A DNA stretch of 64,000 nucleotides, from contig JAZAYU010000931.1 in assembly GCA_038501625.1 (NCBI GenBank), positions 1-64,000 of the forward strand. The letters are read 5' to 3'. Origin of the DNA: Corbicula japonica (lineage: Eukaryota; Mollusca; Bivalvia; Venerida; Cyrenidae). Of the stretch, positions 1 to 11,689 are shown one piece after another. Position numbers and translations under genes: made by a program. The notes below the pieces were generated by a model that saw only the letters and a program-made list of their open reading frames with translations, was not told where the DNA came from and ran no database searches. Numbering within the stretch: the stretch's first letter is position 1; each line of letters starts with the position of its first letter.

Positions 1-1302
1 TTAAAATGTCATGCTTATAACCGACTAGCTTTTAGGAAAGTTAAACTTGTTTGTAAACGTACCGTGTGCAAAACTGTAAGTTGCATTATGTTAACGGATG
101 AATTAATTTCAAATTTTTTTGTTCTTTTCGGGGTCATGGATAGATTTGATTGTTTTACGGATATTATGGTTCGGGTTAGCGTTAGTTTGCTTAATTAAGG
201 GTCATATTTACTCTGGACAGATTGTAGACTCTTTGTCCGTCGTTATCAGAAAATAAACAGAAGTACAGACGTGCGCAGTGAAACATCATGGTGGTATAGA
301 TTGCATCGAAGAAAATCGAATCCCCGTAGCGACGCTCAATGTCAAATTCCCAATATTCAGATTCCATTAAACATGTTCTGTGCTATCTTAATTCCTAGAC
401 AACCATATATTGGTGTGAAAATCTACATTTCATCTTTTCAAAAACGCACATGAAATTGGGGGTTAACTTACTTGTAAGAAAATAAATGATCTCTAACCGA
501 CCAGAGCCTAATTTAAACGCGGTATCGCAAATACGGTGCCATAAATATACATCTGACGATCCGGCACTAGTCCGCCTTCGATTATCAAATAAGATACAGG
601 CACGGAATTGCTTACGTTTCCTTTCTTGGCATGTTACATGTATCACTGCAAGCAAGCCACAAACAGGTCGATTTTAAAGGTTAAGAGGCCCCCAGATAAA
701 GAGAAAAATATTCATATATTAAAAAGACTACATTCCAATGGACCACATAGGTATACTACGTTATTTGGTTTCATACCACCTTAAAAATGTGGCTAAATTA
801 GTTACATTTCAGTTTCAAATGTGCTTTCTTTACAGTTAGAAGGACTTGTATGAAACTTTGCGATCATATTTAACTCGACGAACCGATGTGCAAAACAGCA
901 TAGTTCAGTTCCGGTACTTCAAAGTTAATGCCACTCTTGAAGGTCAAATGTTCGAGACAACATTTTGGAGTAGGTTCCTATAATGTTTAAACTTGAAGAA
1001 TTTGAAGAAAAATTGCTACAAATGTTTGACTCTCTAAGGTGATGTGCAGAAGACATGGTACAACTCGCCATCTCAAGATTAATGTCACCCTTTAATGTCA
1101 AATGTCGAAGCCTCAATTTGTGTGTACTGTGTAGCGGTAACGTTGCTACATAGAGTTGTGGTACAATATTTGTGACATCTAGAGTTAAAGATGCGACATT
1201 CAGCTTCGATTGCGACATAAAGCGTTAATCTATCGTTGCTACATAGAACTAGTGGTTGCACAGTTATAGCCCGGACGAAAGTCTTAGTCTAAACTTCTCG
1301 CT
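1..1302. other. Non-coding stretch, no supported gene
   Basis: No frame shows a protein-like ORF with splice sites. Positions about 224-285 resemble parts of the foldback element at 50413-52696: the words TCCGTCGTTATCAGAAAATA and GTGCGCAGTGAAACA recur there, so a fragment of that family probably lies here. Between about 900 and 1250 there are imperfect internal repeats, for example CGTTGCTACATAGA twice about 100 bases apart. Confidence 0.5.
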
Positions 1303-1470
1303 TCCAGGCTGCTAGGCTGCTTTGCCGCGAGGCTGCTAGGCTGACAAATCGAAGACTGACGTGAGTATTTATATAATGGCATTATTTTACTTCAAATCAG
1401 CCCCAGCAGCACAGCAGCCTTTAGGTCTAGCAGCAACACAACAGGCAGCCACAGAAGCCGGCAGCAAAAT
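1303..1470. repeat. Degenerate CTG/CAG-rich patch
   Basis: GGCTGCTAGGCTG-type words (about 1308-1343) and then CAGCAGC-type words (about 1402-1465) form a short low-complexity patch. Its composition resembles the large minisatellite that starts about 550 bases downstream. It may be an outlying, decayed relative of that array. A short (TTG)n run follows at 1873-1890. Confidence 0.45.
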
Positions 1471-2015
1471 TTAATGTCAGCCATTGTCTGAATCGTAACA
1501 TACGGTGGACTATTTACAGTTAATTAGCCTTATTTATATGAACCGGTGTCATAAGAATTTTTAAGCGTGAAAACCACCTTATTATCTACCCATTAACATA
1601 AAATAATAGGCAAAAACAATTGAAATTGTTGTACTCGGTATATTCTTTTTCAATTACAATACTAAAGAGATATTTGGGCACATAAATAACCATCAGTTTT
1701 CATGTTTTGAGAGAGAGGTTGCAGAGAATACGGTTTCACAGTATATTATTTGGATTTCGGATGCATAGTTCAAGACGGAATACTGACAATTATTGCATGT
1801 TTCTTTATGTAACCAACACTATGAAAACTAAGGTTTATCTAAAAATTATATTTAGAAAATGTACAAATTCACTTGTTGTTGTTGTTGTTGTCTATCGAAA
1901 ATCTTCTATAGCCCTTTATTGTCATATCCATGTACAATGTATACGCTTTTTTAGGTGTACGACCGGTGTAGGTCCGGATCAGCCGGAACACCCATGCCAT
2001 CTGACATGATCTGAG

Positions 2016-3957
2016 CTTGAGCTCAGCAGCCACAGCAGCTCAGCAGCAACAGCAGCCACAGTATCCCAGCCGCCACAGCAGCCCAGCAGCCAAAGTAGCC
2101 CAGCAGCTAAAGTATCGCAGCAGCCAAAGTAGCCCAGCCGCCACAGCAGCCCAGCAGCCAAAGTAGCCCAGCAGCAACAGTAGCCCAGCCGCCACAGCAT
2201 CCAAAGTATCGATGCAGCCAAAGAAGCCCAGCCGCCACAGCAGCTCAGCAGCAAAAGTTGCCCAGCCGCCACAGCAGCTCAGCAGCCAAAGTATTCCAGC
2301 AGTCAAGGTAGCCCAGCAGCCTTAGTAACTCAGCAGTCAAAGTAGCCCAGACGTCACAGCAGCTCAGCAGCCAAGGTATCCCAGCCGCCACAGCAGCATA
2401 ACAGCCAAAGTTTCCCAGCCGCCAAAAATCCCAGCCGCCACAGCAGCTCAGCAGCCAAAGTATCCCAGCCGCCACAGCAGTCCAGCAGCCAACGTATCCC
2501 AGCAGCCAAAGTTTCCCAGCAGCCAAAGTATCCCAGCGGCCACAGCAGCCCAGCAGCCAAAGTATCCCAGCAGCCAGTTTCCCAGCAGCCAAAGTATCCC
2601 AGCAGCCAAAGTATCCCAATAGCCAAAGTATTCAAGCAGCCAAAGTACCCCAGCCGCCACAGCAGCTCAGCCGCCAAAGTATCAAAGCCGCCACAGAAGC
2701 TCAGCAGCCAAAGCATCCCAGCAGCCAAAGTATTCCAGCAGCCAAATTATCCCAGCAGCCAAAGTATCCAAGCAGCGAAAGTATCCCAGCAGCCAAAGTA
2801 TCCCAGCCGCCACAGCAGCTCAGCAGCCAAAGTATCCCAGCCGCCACAGCAGCTCAGCAGTCAAAGTATTCCAGCAACCAAAGTTTCCCAGCAGCCGAAG
2901 TATTCCAGCCGCCACAGCAGCTCAGAAGCCAAAGTATCCTAGCCACCACAGCAGCCCAGCAGCCAAAGTATCTAGCAGCCAAAGTTTCAAAGCCGCCAAA
3001 GTATCTCAGCCGCCACAGCAGCTCATCAGCAAAAGTATTCCAGCAGCCAAAGTATCCCTGACGCCACAGTAGCTCAGCAGTCAAAGTATCCCAGCAGCCA
3101 TAGTATCCCAGCCGCCACAGCAGCTCAGCAGCCAAAGTTTCCCAGCAGCCAAAGTATCCAAGCCGCCACAGCAGCTCAGCAGCCAAAGTATCCCAGCCGC
3201 CACGGCAGCCCAGCAGCCAAAGTATCCCAGCAGCCAAAGTGTTTCAGCAGCCAAATTTTCCCAGCAGCCAAAGTATCCCAGCCGCCACAACAGCCCAGCA
3301 GCCAAAGTATCCCAGCACCAAAGTATTCCAGCAGCCAAAGTATCCAAGCAGCGAAAGTATTCCAGCAGCCATATTCCAGCAGCCAAAGTATCCCAGCAGC
3401 CAAAGTATCACAGCTGCCACAGCAGCTCAGCAGCCAAAGTATTCAAGCAGCCAAAGTATCCCAGTAGCCAAAGTATCCCAGCCACCACAGCAGCCCAGCA
3501 GCCAAAGTATTCAAGCAGCCAAAGTATCCCAGCAGCCAAGGTAGCCTAGCCGCCAAAGCAGCTCATCAGCAAAAGTATCCCAGCAGCCAAAGTATTCCCA
3601 GCTGCCATAGCAGCTAAGCAGCCAAAGTATCAAAGCCGCCACAGCAGCTCAGCAGCCAAAGTATTCCAGCAGCGAATGTATCCCAGCAGCGAAAGTATCC
3701 CAGCAGCCACAGCAGCTCAGTAGCCAAAGTATCCCAGCTTCCACACCAGCCCAGCAGCCAAAGTATCCCAGCCGCAAAAGTCGCCCAGCCGCCACAGCAG
3801 CTTAGCAGCCACAGCAGCCCAACAGCCAATGTAGCCCACCCGCACAGCAGCCAAAGTAGCCCAGCCATCACAGCAGTCCAGCAGCCAAAGTATCTTAGCC
3901 GTCACAGCAGCTCAGCAGCCAAAGAATCCCGGCAGCCAAAGTAGCCCAGCAGCCAAA
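2016..3957. repeat. 17-bp-period minisatellite, about 1.9 kb
   Basis: A long tandem array is built from 17-bp variants such as AGCAGCCAAAGTATCCC and AGCCGCCACAGCAGCTC. These alternate, so 34-35-bp and 51-bp higher-order periods appear. Because 17 is not a multiple of 3, successive units rotate through all three frames and the translated pattern repeats every 17 residues. The units contain few stop words, which produces long overlapping Trp/Leu/Cys-rich ORFs on the minus strand and Gln/Pro/Ser-rich ORFs on the plus strand. I see no start context, splice site or non-repetitive coding sequence, so these ORFs are read as by-products. The array ends in a G-rich run at about 3958-3967. Confidence 0.93.
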
Positions 3958-3967
3958 GGGGGGGTGG

Positions 3968-4926
3968 GTAACATCTTAATAATGATTTGCGGCAAATTAT
4001 TGTAATGCCGTAGGATCTATACTTAATTCAATTACGGAAAAGACCGGGATTTGCCGAAGGTAAGCGTCCAATTACATTAAGTTTTCAGATGAATGAGCTC
4101 GTGCAGGCTATAAAAGGCGAGTACATTGCATTATTTGTTGTCACTGTATGGTTTGATTTAGCAGTGTGCGGATGGAACTAAGAAGTAGCCCATTTTGATT
4201 TGTTAATTCAACAACAAACCATCCAATAAGAGCACAAAAACATGGATATGTCATGGCAATGCCAAGGGAGATTAGCAGGTTTTCGATAGTCTTACTACGA
4301 CCAAACACCACGAATTTAATACAGAATAGGTAATTAAAAACTAACCGATCGAGCCTCTAATACGTTGTTTTTAAGAAACACATTTCATATCCTCTTTTAC
4401 CTTAGCCAAGGCAAGCAATTTGATCATCAAAAATGGGTCAGGTAATAACCAACATGCAGTTGCAACTGAAATCATTCTATGTACATGAAACGTGTACCTA
4501 CAACTTCCGACTTTGCAATTAAAAATTCCATTTCAGAGGATAAAATATGCCGTGATTAGCGTTGAATGAATGATACTATATCAGCTAATAATTAGTTTTA
4601 TTTTCATTTTTTTGTAGAAAGTTTGAAGACTATGTTGCGACCTTAAGAAACAGTCGGTGCTTTCTCAAATAATTAAATTTGTACTCGTTTCCGGAATATT
4701 AAAACAAATATCTTTTTAACTCTCATTACGCTCCGAATCGGCCTGACGGTAATTTTTTTTGAAATAATCAAGTTCCATATAGTGAAAGGTATTAATAGAA
4801 AACGTTGGAATAAAAAAGAGATATTTTTATCGTATAAGTGCAAATTTATTAATTATTTTCGTGATGTGTAAATTTTTGCTTTATTCCATTTGAAAACAGT
4901 TTTCCCGAAGCTTGTTTTGAGAAAGG
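3968..4926. other. AT-rich non-coding stretch
   Basis: I see no ORF, splice-flanked exon or clear repeat in this interval between the minisatellite and the GGTTACA element. Confidence 0.5.
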
Positions 4927-5832
4927 GCACGAAATTGGTCTTAAAAATTGAATCGTTGTAATTTTGTAACCTAACAGAAACGTTGGTTACACTGGTTACA
5001 TTGTTAAAACGTTTCAAATAATGAAAGTAAGTACATCAAGAAGTCAGCGCAATATGTGCTTATATAAATCCAAACGAAACACTGCTTATTTTCTTTCTGA
5101 TGTGGTCATGTAGTTACATGCTGTAGCACGTGATTCTTGAATGATATTTTATCAGATACATTTAACAGTAAAATTGAAGTTACGCGGTTACATAATATAC
5201 AATCATGGTTACATGGTAAAAAAGAAGACGATGAATTGCGTGCTAGTTTCACTGGTTACATAGTGGTTACATGCGGTTACACGTGGTTACAAAGGTTTCT
5301 TAAAGAATATTTTATAAGTTTTTTTTCATAGTTAAGTTGTGGTTACATGGTTACATTGGTTACACTGGTTACAAGGTGAAAAAAGAAGGCGAATGATTTC
5401 GGGCTAGTTTCTCTGGTTACATAGTGGTTACATGCGGTTACACGTGGTAACAAAGGTTTCTTAAAGCATATTTTATTAGATGATTTTCACAGTTAAGTTG
5501 TGGTTACATGGTTACATTGGTTACACTGGTTACAAGGTGAACAAAATGAAGGCGAATTATTTTGGGCAGAGAAACTATGTAACCAGTGAAACTAGCCCGA
5601 ATAATTAGCCTTCATTTTTTCACCTTGTAACCATTGTAACATTATAACCATAACTTAACTGTGAAAATAATCTTATAAAATATGCTTTAAGAAACCTTTG
5701 TAACCACGTGTAACTGCATGAAATAATTAGCCTTCATTTGTTTCACCTTGTAACCAGTGTAACCAAGTTGGACGCTTCTGTTAGGTTACAAAATTACAAC
5801 GGTTCAATTTTTAAGACCAATTTCGTGTTAAC
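4927..5832. mobile_element. Foldback-type element with GGTTACA repeats in its arms
   Basis: The two ends are inverted copies. The left end (about 4929-4980) reads CACGAAATTGGTCTTAAAAA and continues through TTTTGTAACCTAACAGAA. The same words return in reverse complement at about 5780-5830. Inside, each arm carries GGTTACA-rich tandem units of roughly 165-170 bp (5170-5550). The array reverses at about 5575, where GGTTACA becomes TGTAACC. This is the layout of a foldback or long-inverted-repeat non-autonomous element. It has no transposase ORF; ORFs inside it are repeat artefacts. Confidence 0.8.
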
Positions 5833-6228
5833 GCACTATAACTACACCGCTGCAATCATGCGAGTAAATAGCTGTTTGGTAAAGAATGTATTAATGTCAT
5901 AATATACATGTCCAAGTTATTGATTAAAAAAGAACATAATGTCAGTCAACATACAAACTTTAGTGTGGTATATAACAGTTTGACTGCGTGGGAAGGATTG
6001 TGAATAAAAGGCAATTTATGAAGAATGAAAATATAATTTCAACATTTTACAAGTCACCATTTGATCATTTTTGTCAAAAGAAAACATCACAAAATAGAAA
6101 TAAACGGCACTGTCCGATTTTGTTTTTAAAACGCCCACCTTTCGTGGTTAGCATTTAAAATGTATTGTTTTGCTAAATATAATATACATATGTAATTTTA
6201 TTTAGCACTTAAAATATATATCTTGCAG

Positions 6229-6452
6229 ATATTGCAGAAAATAGAGCTGTGGTTGTGTTCCATTCAAAAGCTGAAAAGGATTTACCATATGAATTGGAGC
6301 AATATGATAAAGTGATTCCATCCTTGGGTGGGGTTTTCCATTTCGGCTATATAGGAATACTGAATAATTCAGCTATAAATAAAGAAAGCACCCAACAAGT
6401 AATCGCTTTTATTGAAAAGTATGGAAAAGTCCAGACGGTTACGACTGTGTGA
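6229..6452 (+). CDS. Orphan last exon of the coiled-coil/alpha-beta family (third copy)
   Basis: An acceptor (TATATCTTGCAG) precedes an open exon of 74 codons ending in TGA. Read from phase 1 it begins D-I-A-E-N-R-A-V-V-V-F-H. The peptide aligns by eye with the last exons of the genes at 30425-36559 and 58290-59930. Shared elements are an AVV strand, a Lys/Glu/Leu/Pro stretch (KAEKDLP here, KVEHALP in the plus-strand gene), ELEQ (shared with the minus-strand gene), SLGGVF and a terminal I-x-F-I helix. Entry phase is the same in all three. I find no partner exon carrying the VQL...PLL segment upstream; the interval is filled by the GGTTACA foldback and the minisatellite. It is either the end of a gene whose other exons lie left of the window or a detached fragment. 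Function unknown. Confidence 0.6.
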
Positions 6453-7630
6453 TGAAAAAAGAAATTCCTGACTTTCAGGTACAAGTAATTTTTGTTAACA
6501 AAATACATCGCAAATTGAAAATGTCTGTAAGCAATTTGAATCCTGTTACCAAGTAATATTTTGTAAGGTTCTTTAGGTATAGCTGACTAAATAATATTTC
6601 ACTTTTTGCCAAACAGTTGCAATATTCAATAGTCCTACAGTTCAATATGCAGCAACGGACACCAATAGTGCATTCTGCTGTAGTTATCGGCACTCTTAAC
6701 TTCTTTAACTGAATAAATCATGTAGCGTTTACTGAATAGGTGTTGAACGAGTGGCAAGCTCTTCTGCGTTCCCCTATGACACCCAATCATTTTAATCGTC
6801 CTCCACTTTGTTTTCAGTTTCAGAGGAAAATCATGAGTTAGCCGGCGGACAGAAGATATTACTCCAAACACTGCAATCATTGATATAGTTCTGAATGAAT
6901 AAAGAAAGCCACAGAAAAATTTGGTAACTGCCACAGTTCATTCACTGTGCACCTACATGTAGCAAATTCAAGCGCCAAGATCGCCTTACCAGTTGCCATA
7001 TTAGCTAACGTTCCAAATACGGTGAATCGCCCTCTTGTTAAGTGTTATCGGATACTATCTTATTCAGGTCTAAATGTACATCTTGCCGTATTGCAAAATA
7101 CCAACCAGTTCTTATTTCATCGAAAGCAGAAACCCGTACATTCTAGGGCGACTGAGGTAGCCAGAATCACTGCTTATATTTATTTAACATAGCACAGTCA
7201 ACTTTGTTTAAGGAATGAACAATCGAACCTAAGTTCTTTTGACTAAAGCCTTTAGGACAACATGACTTAAAATCATTCACCATCAGTTAAGTAGTTCGAA
7301 ACCTGCTTAGGCCCTCTACTTGTATCACGTTATATGAGGCGATCCCGAATTTTTCGAACAACGTTTTATGGTGTACATATTGTGTTTTTGTACATTTACC
7401 AATCATTGTTGGATAGTTTTATACTCTGTTCAAATTGAAAATTCCTGATAACCTAATTGAGATTTCTCGATAACCAAATACACCAACGCGACACTTTATA
7501 GTACGTTGATATATGTTACTGACGGGCTCTACAGTTTTCAAAACTCTTTAGCGTTTTAGACTAATGAAATTTTGCAGGTTGTTAAATATCTTCTCAAGGT
7601 ATATGAAATAAATAAAAAAAATGTTTTGAT
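6453..7630. other. Non-coding stretch
   Basis: This is 3' flank of the orphan exon, with an AATAAA at about 6898-6903 that could serve as a distant polyadenylation signal. Short ORFs here lack splice signals and recognisable sequence. Confidence 0.45.
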
Positions 7631-7631
7631 G

Positions 7632-8025
7632 TTTTTAGTTTTATAGGGCCTTTTGTATGGGGTACCTTTAGAACAATAATAATAAAAAGCTTTCACATTA
7701 AATCTGAACATTTTATTTTTGTGTTTCCTGCGACATATATATTTGCGTGGGAATAGGTTCGTGCAATTGTATTTTTCCATCAAGAAATTATATTACATAC
7801 TAGCAAGTAGTGTCGCTGGTGTTTTATTTTATAAACAGAAATTGTTTTTTTAAGTTTAATGGGGCCTTTTGTATGGGCACCTTTAGAACAATTATTCAAA
7901 ACGCCTTCATAATCTGAAAAAATTCATTCTTGTGTTGCCTGCGATATATATTCGCTTGGGTATAAATTCGCGCAATTATATTTTTCTATTACATACCAGT
8001 GTAATGTCGCTGGTGTGCAATTTTG
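7632..8025. repeat. Diverged tandem duplication, period about 217 bp
   Basis: Two consecutive units share GGGCCTTTTGTATGG, ACCTTTAGAACAAT, TTGTGTT(T/G)CCTGCGA and GTGTCGCTGGTGT in the same order. The first starts near 7632 and the second near 7849. The copies differ by small indels and substitutions, so the duplication is old. Confidence 0.8.
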
Positions 8026-9009
8026 CTCATCCATCACATCGCGAAACTTAAACCCGCACACAATATAATGATACCAGAGTTGTCAACACCAAACAATGCT
8101 AAACAAACATCATCTAGATAGCCAATATTGGTCCAATTCTTGTTATAATAATAAATGTTTATAATTCTATAAAATATGTGAAAGGCAGCAATAAGAACAA
8201 TTCTCAAAATATTGAGAATAGCTTAAATGAAGAAAACTTATTCTCTAAATAAACTACTGTTGTAAAGACCCATACTAAAACAAAAAAAACAATTAAAAGG
8301 AAATGCCATCTGCTATGGACAAGTCGTTTTCTTTTCTTGTTTTTTTATATTGAAGTTGAGTTTAATAACCTAACATATTTCAAAAGTTCGCCGTACATAA
8401 ACATTTCTTTTCATCTCATTTCCTTTCAAACAAACCTAGGTAGATCTATATTTAATACTACTGTGATTGTCCACAGGAGTTTGTGTGAGGTCCATTTAAA
8501 GAATGATCAATTATAAAAAGAGAGACCAAGTTGAACGCTTTTTTTCTTTTTCCACCTACGCACCATGAAACTCAAGGTCGAAACACTTTTACAAAAGGTA
8601 AAATACGCATATCAGGGATCACCACATTCAGGAAAAACAGCCTCCCCACACAGTCAAGAAGAAGAGAAGAGAGAGGGAGAGAGCATGGTTAATAAAATGA
8701 GCAGTTTAAAAAAAGGACACCACTAACAATTAACAAAAATGAGAACCCGAGGGGTTACCGCCTTGGAACGGCCAGTGGCAGATCAAATTGCCACTTGGGG
8801 TTTAAACCAGGTTCTAGGGTGATCCAACCTACAAATGCCTCGTATTGCATATATTTGTTATACAAAAGGACATCACATATTGTTGTCAGTACCTTATTAT
8901 TAATATGGGCCTATAAATTGATAAATAGAAGGAACTACTAACTACTACAAGGAGTATTTAGGTTTATGTATTTTTTCATTACTGTTCTAACTTTTCATCT
9001 ATTTCAATA
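8026..9009. other. Non-coding stretch with dispersed-repeat fragments
   Basis: No gene is seen. The segment about 8640-8710 (GCCTCCCCACA, then a GA-rich run and GAGAGCATGGTTA) recurs at about 36258-36320, so it is a dispersed repeat. A GC-richer block at about 8745-8830 also looks repeat-derived, but I see no second copy. Confidence 0.5.
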
Positions 9010-9110
9010 TCACAGTAGCGTTGTTTGTGCCGTGTGGCGGCTGTGTAAAGTCTCCCCGTACATTCAATCTGTGCTGTTATCAGTTACGTCCTTTGAAGGT
9101 GGTTGAGCAC
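9010..9110 (+). repeat. Fragment of the SINE body
   Basis: CAGTAGCG, GTGTGGCGGC, AGTCTCCCCGTACAT and GCTGTTATCAGT occur in this order. The same order is found in the SINE at 27303-27568 (reverse complement) and the copy at 34165-34385. The tRNA-like part is absent here. Confidence 0.6.
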
Positions 9111-9393
9111 GATACTTATGTACTAAGTTAATAGTACTTCTAAAATTACTTTTGTTTTTATATTTCGGCCAGTTTAAAGATAGGTGGTTTCAATATCCTA
9201 GCCAATAAGGTTTTGGATATTGTCCAATCACCCCCAAGGATATATTCCCTGCTTTTTTAAATTTTGCCTTTGGAGTTGTCTGTGATACGCAGGATTTATA
9301 TTCTAAAATCCCATATCAAAATTCTATTATATTTAGTTCCGCCCATTGTTTTCTCGTTTAGGACAAACCCATTCTTTTATCTGGGGACCATAC

Positions 9394-9665
9394 GCCGCTG
9401 AACATGGGGTATTAATCTGAAAATACCTCATTGAAGGTTCCGTGTTCACCGCCATATGCATATCATCGTTTGGGATGGATCAAATTGTACTGTTTATTGG
9501 TGTAAATATTGAATTGCGCTCAACACGGGCTAGGCGGCGTGGGCAGTAATATGCAATCCCATTACTGTCCATGAACATGCTCAATCAAACCGAGCCTGTA
9601 TTATTTTCATATTTGTTGTGCTCGGTGGCTTTCAAAGGTCCCTTTTCATCTATTTTAACGTAAAT
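9394..9665 (+). repeat. Dispersed repeat, copy 1 (partner at 62871-63130)
   Basis: This matches 62871-63130 over its whole length in the same orientation. Shared words include TTAATCTGAAAATACCTCA, TGAAGGTTCC, GCATATGCAT-like sequence, GGGCTAG(A/G)CGG and GT(G/T)CTCGGTGGCTTT/GTTCGGTGGCTTT followed by TTCATCTATTT. Shorter pieces of the same family appear near 31385-31450 and 33570-33610. No coding capacity; family unidentified. Confidence 0.75.
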
Positions 9666-10863
9666 ACTAGGCAGAATAAAACTATACACTCGTATAATTC
9701 AAGATCATTAATGTGTGCATAGTTTATTGAACTGCATGCTGACGTTAGAGAGCTTTGATTTTTTATCGACGAAAGTGCAATGACGACTTGAGAGGCCCTT
9801 AAGTTGGCTGTTATAGTACACTGCGTTACATCGTTTAGCAGAGTATTTTTGTCCTACGGTAATTGTATTACAAACCGGTTTTGAACGGTTAAGTTGAATC
9901 GAGGATAAATTGGATTAGGGATTAGTTTGGAATCAGTTCTAGCGAGTCTCTTTTTAGGTGACCTCATATTTTGAATCAAATTCAATACTTAAACATAATA
10001 GTTAGTACTATCAATGTTTCGAATATTATGTATGCCAGTAACTGAATCTTTGGTTTTATCGAAGCTACGGGATATGAGGAACGACATCTAGTGGTACAAG
10101 ACAATGACAAACAGCGGAGGTTTCTGATTTTTTTTCCCAAAACAAAACGGGGGGTTTTATTTCCGTTTTGATTTGGCGAGTCGACCACGTCCGTAAACGT
10201 CTTTTCGTTGCTGATATTGCTAATGTTTGTACTGTATACTTTATATTTGCATCGAGTTTCTTTGACGAAATCACAGTTGATGCGTTACTCGTAATGTTCA
10301 CACCATATTGTTATCAAGTTTCTCATTATGTCATTACACTATATGTGCCACTCGCAAATCGCAACAGAAGTTAACTTAGTTATAAGAAATGTAGTTAGTA
10401 CTCAAATATAAAGGTGATGGAGACAAAGGGTAATAGACATTGTTACAGTATAAGAATAAAGTACAACAAAAACGACCATGACCACGTCTCTTGCCAAAAA
10501 CATTCACTACATTTTACCTGAACAAATATTTGACAATATTTACACTTCAACTTCATCCTCTACGATGAAGTCTTATTCATCTAATGAATCATACCATCGT
10601 CATTTCTGATGGTAAACAGTGTGACGTATTACTTTAAAAGGCGTGGCTGCAGAAGAGCCGTTCACACTTTATTAGACGTTGCACGATGTTTGGACGTGTA
10701 ACGTTGCCGTGCAAGCACGTTTTGGCACGAGTTGCTGCGAAAAAGCGTGCCGTCATTCACGTTGTCGTCAACGTAGCTGTTCCAACAGCCATTCGAAAAG
10801 CCGTAATATCACGAATTCTTCTAGTTATTTCTGTATTAATGAGATTATTTATGAGTGTAAATA
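9666..10863. other. Non-coding stretch
   Basis: No supported gene. Two overlapping ORFs near 10679-10916 run into the hairpin element and show no family resemblance or splice context. Confidence 0.45.
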
Positions 10864-11020
10864 TAAGGATTGAATCAATGATTGATAGTTTCCATTTTGG
10901 TATGATAAACAGTTAGATTGCTTAAAGTACGCGTGAAGCCCTTCGGGCTTCACACACTTTAAACAACCCAACTGTTTTGCATACCTAAATGAAAACCATC
11001 AACTATCGATTCAATCCTTA
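10864..11020. mobile_element. Near-palindromic hairpin element
   Basis: The whole 157-bp segment folds back on itself. TAAGGATTGAATC at the left end returns as GATTCAATCCTTA at the right, and the intervening sequence pairs with scattered mismatches. The core is a perfect hairpin at 10933-10953, GTGAAGCCC-TTC-GGGCTTCAC. This looks like a fully palindromic MITE. No protein is encoded. Confidence 0.8.
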
Positions 11021-11689
11021 ATTATAGATTCTTTGATACACCAATTTCACATTTATCCGCTTGATTTTTATACAATTTCGGTGAAAAGCCGATTATAATT
11101 AATGTATAAATATTATATTTTAAACGTATGCAGTCTATCTATTCAGGTTGCGTGTGCAAACAACATCACTCGATACCGAAGGAAGAAATGATACAAACTT
11201 AGGCACTGCATTGTCATTTGGTTCATTTTATTATATACATTCTGGCTAAAAACAAATTTAAATACACTAATCAGCAAATTTCCGTAAACAACATGATTGA
11301 ATAGTACTAATAGCAATAGAAGGGCAATAGTAAATTTATAAACGTCGTAAGAATTTTGTAATGATTATATAACATCGACGAAAATTTCTTATTTGGGAGT
11401 TCGGTATGTGACGGAAAATGACGATAAATTTTCAGACCAATCATGTTAAGGATGATCGCCTGGTTAAGTGCGCATGTGCTAACTACCGCAAAAGGACGAA
11501 TTGTCGTTTAAATTCATCAGCGGTATTTTAAATTTATTGAGTATATATAATTGAGGAAATAACACATATTTATTAGTAATGTTCTAAATTTATTGATTTT
11601 CACTTTAAATTCGTCCGTGGGTTAAGAAAATATTTTGCGACAGTCATTTTTTTTTCAAAACGCTTTACTTCCGCTCGTCCTCCAACTTG
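11021..11689. other. AT-rich non-coding stretch
   Basis: No ORF, repeat or splice structure that I can support. Confidence 0.45.

Noticed and set aside
1979..3905. Many overlapping Trp/Leu/Cys-rich ORFs on the minus strand and Gln/Pro/Ser-rich ORFs on the plus strand
   Set aside because: They are translations of the 17-bp minisatellite in rotating frames, with no splice sites or unique coding sequence.
5137..5331. 64-codon ORF in the GGTTACA region
   Set aside because: It is made of GGTTACA repeat units; the reverse arm shows no matching frame.
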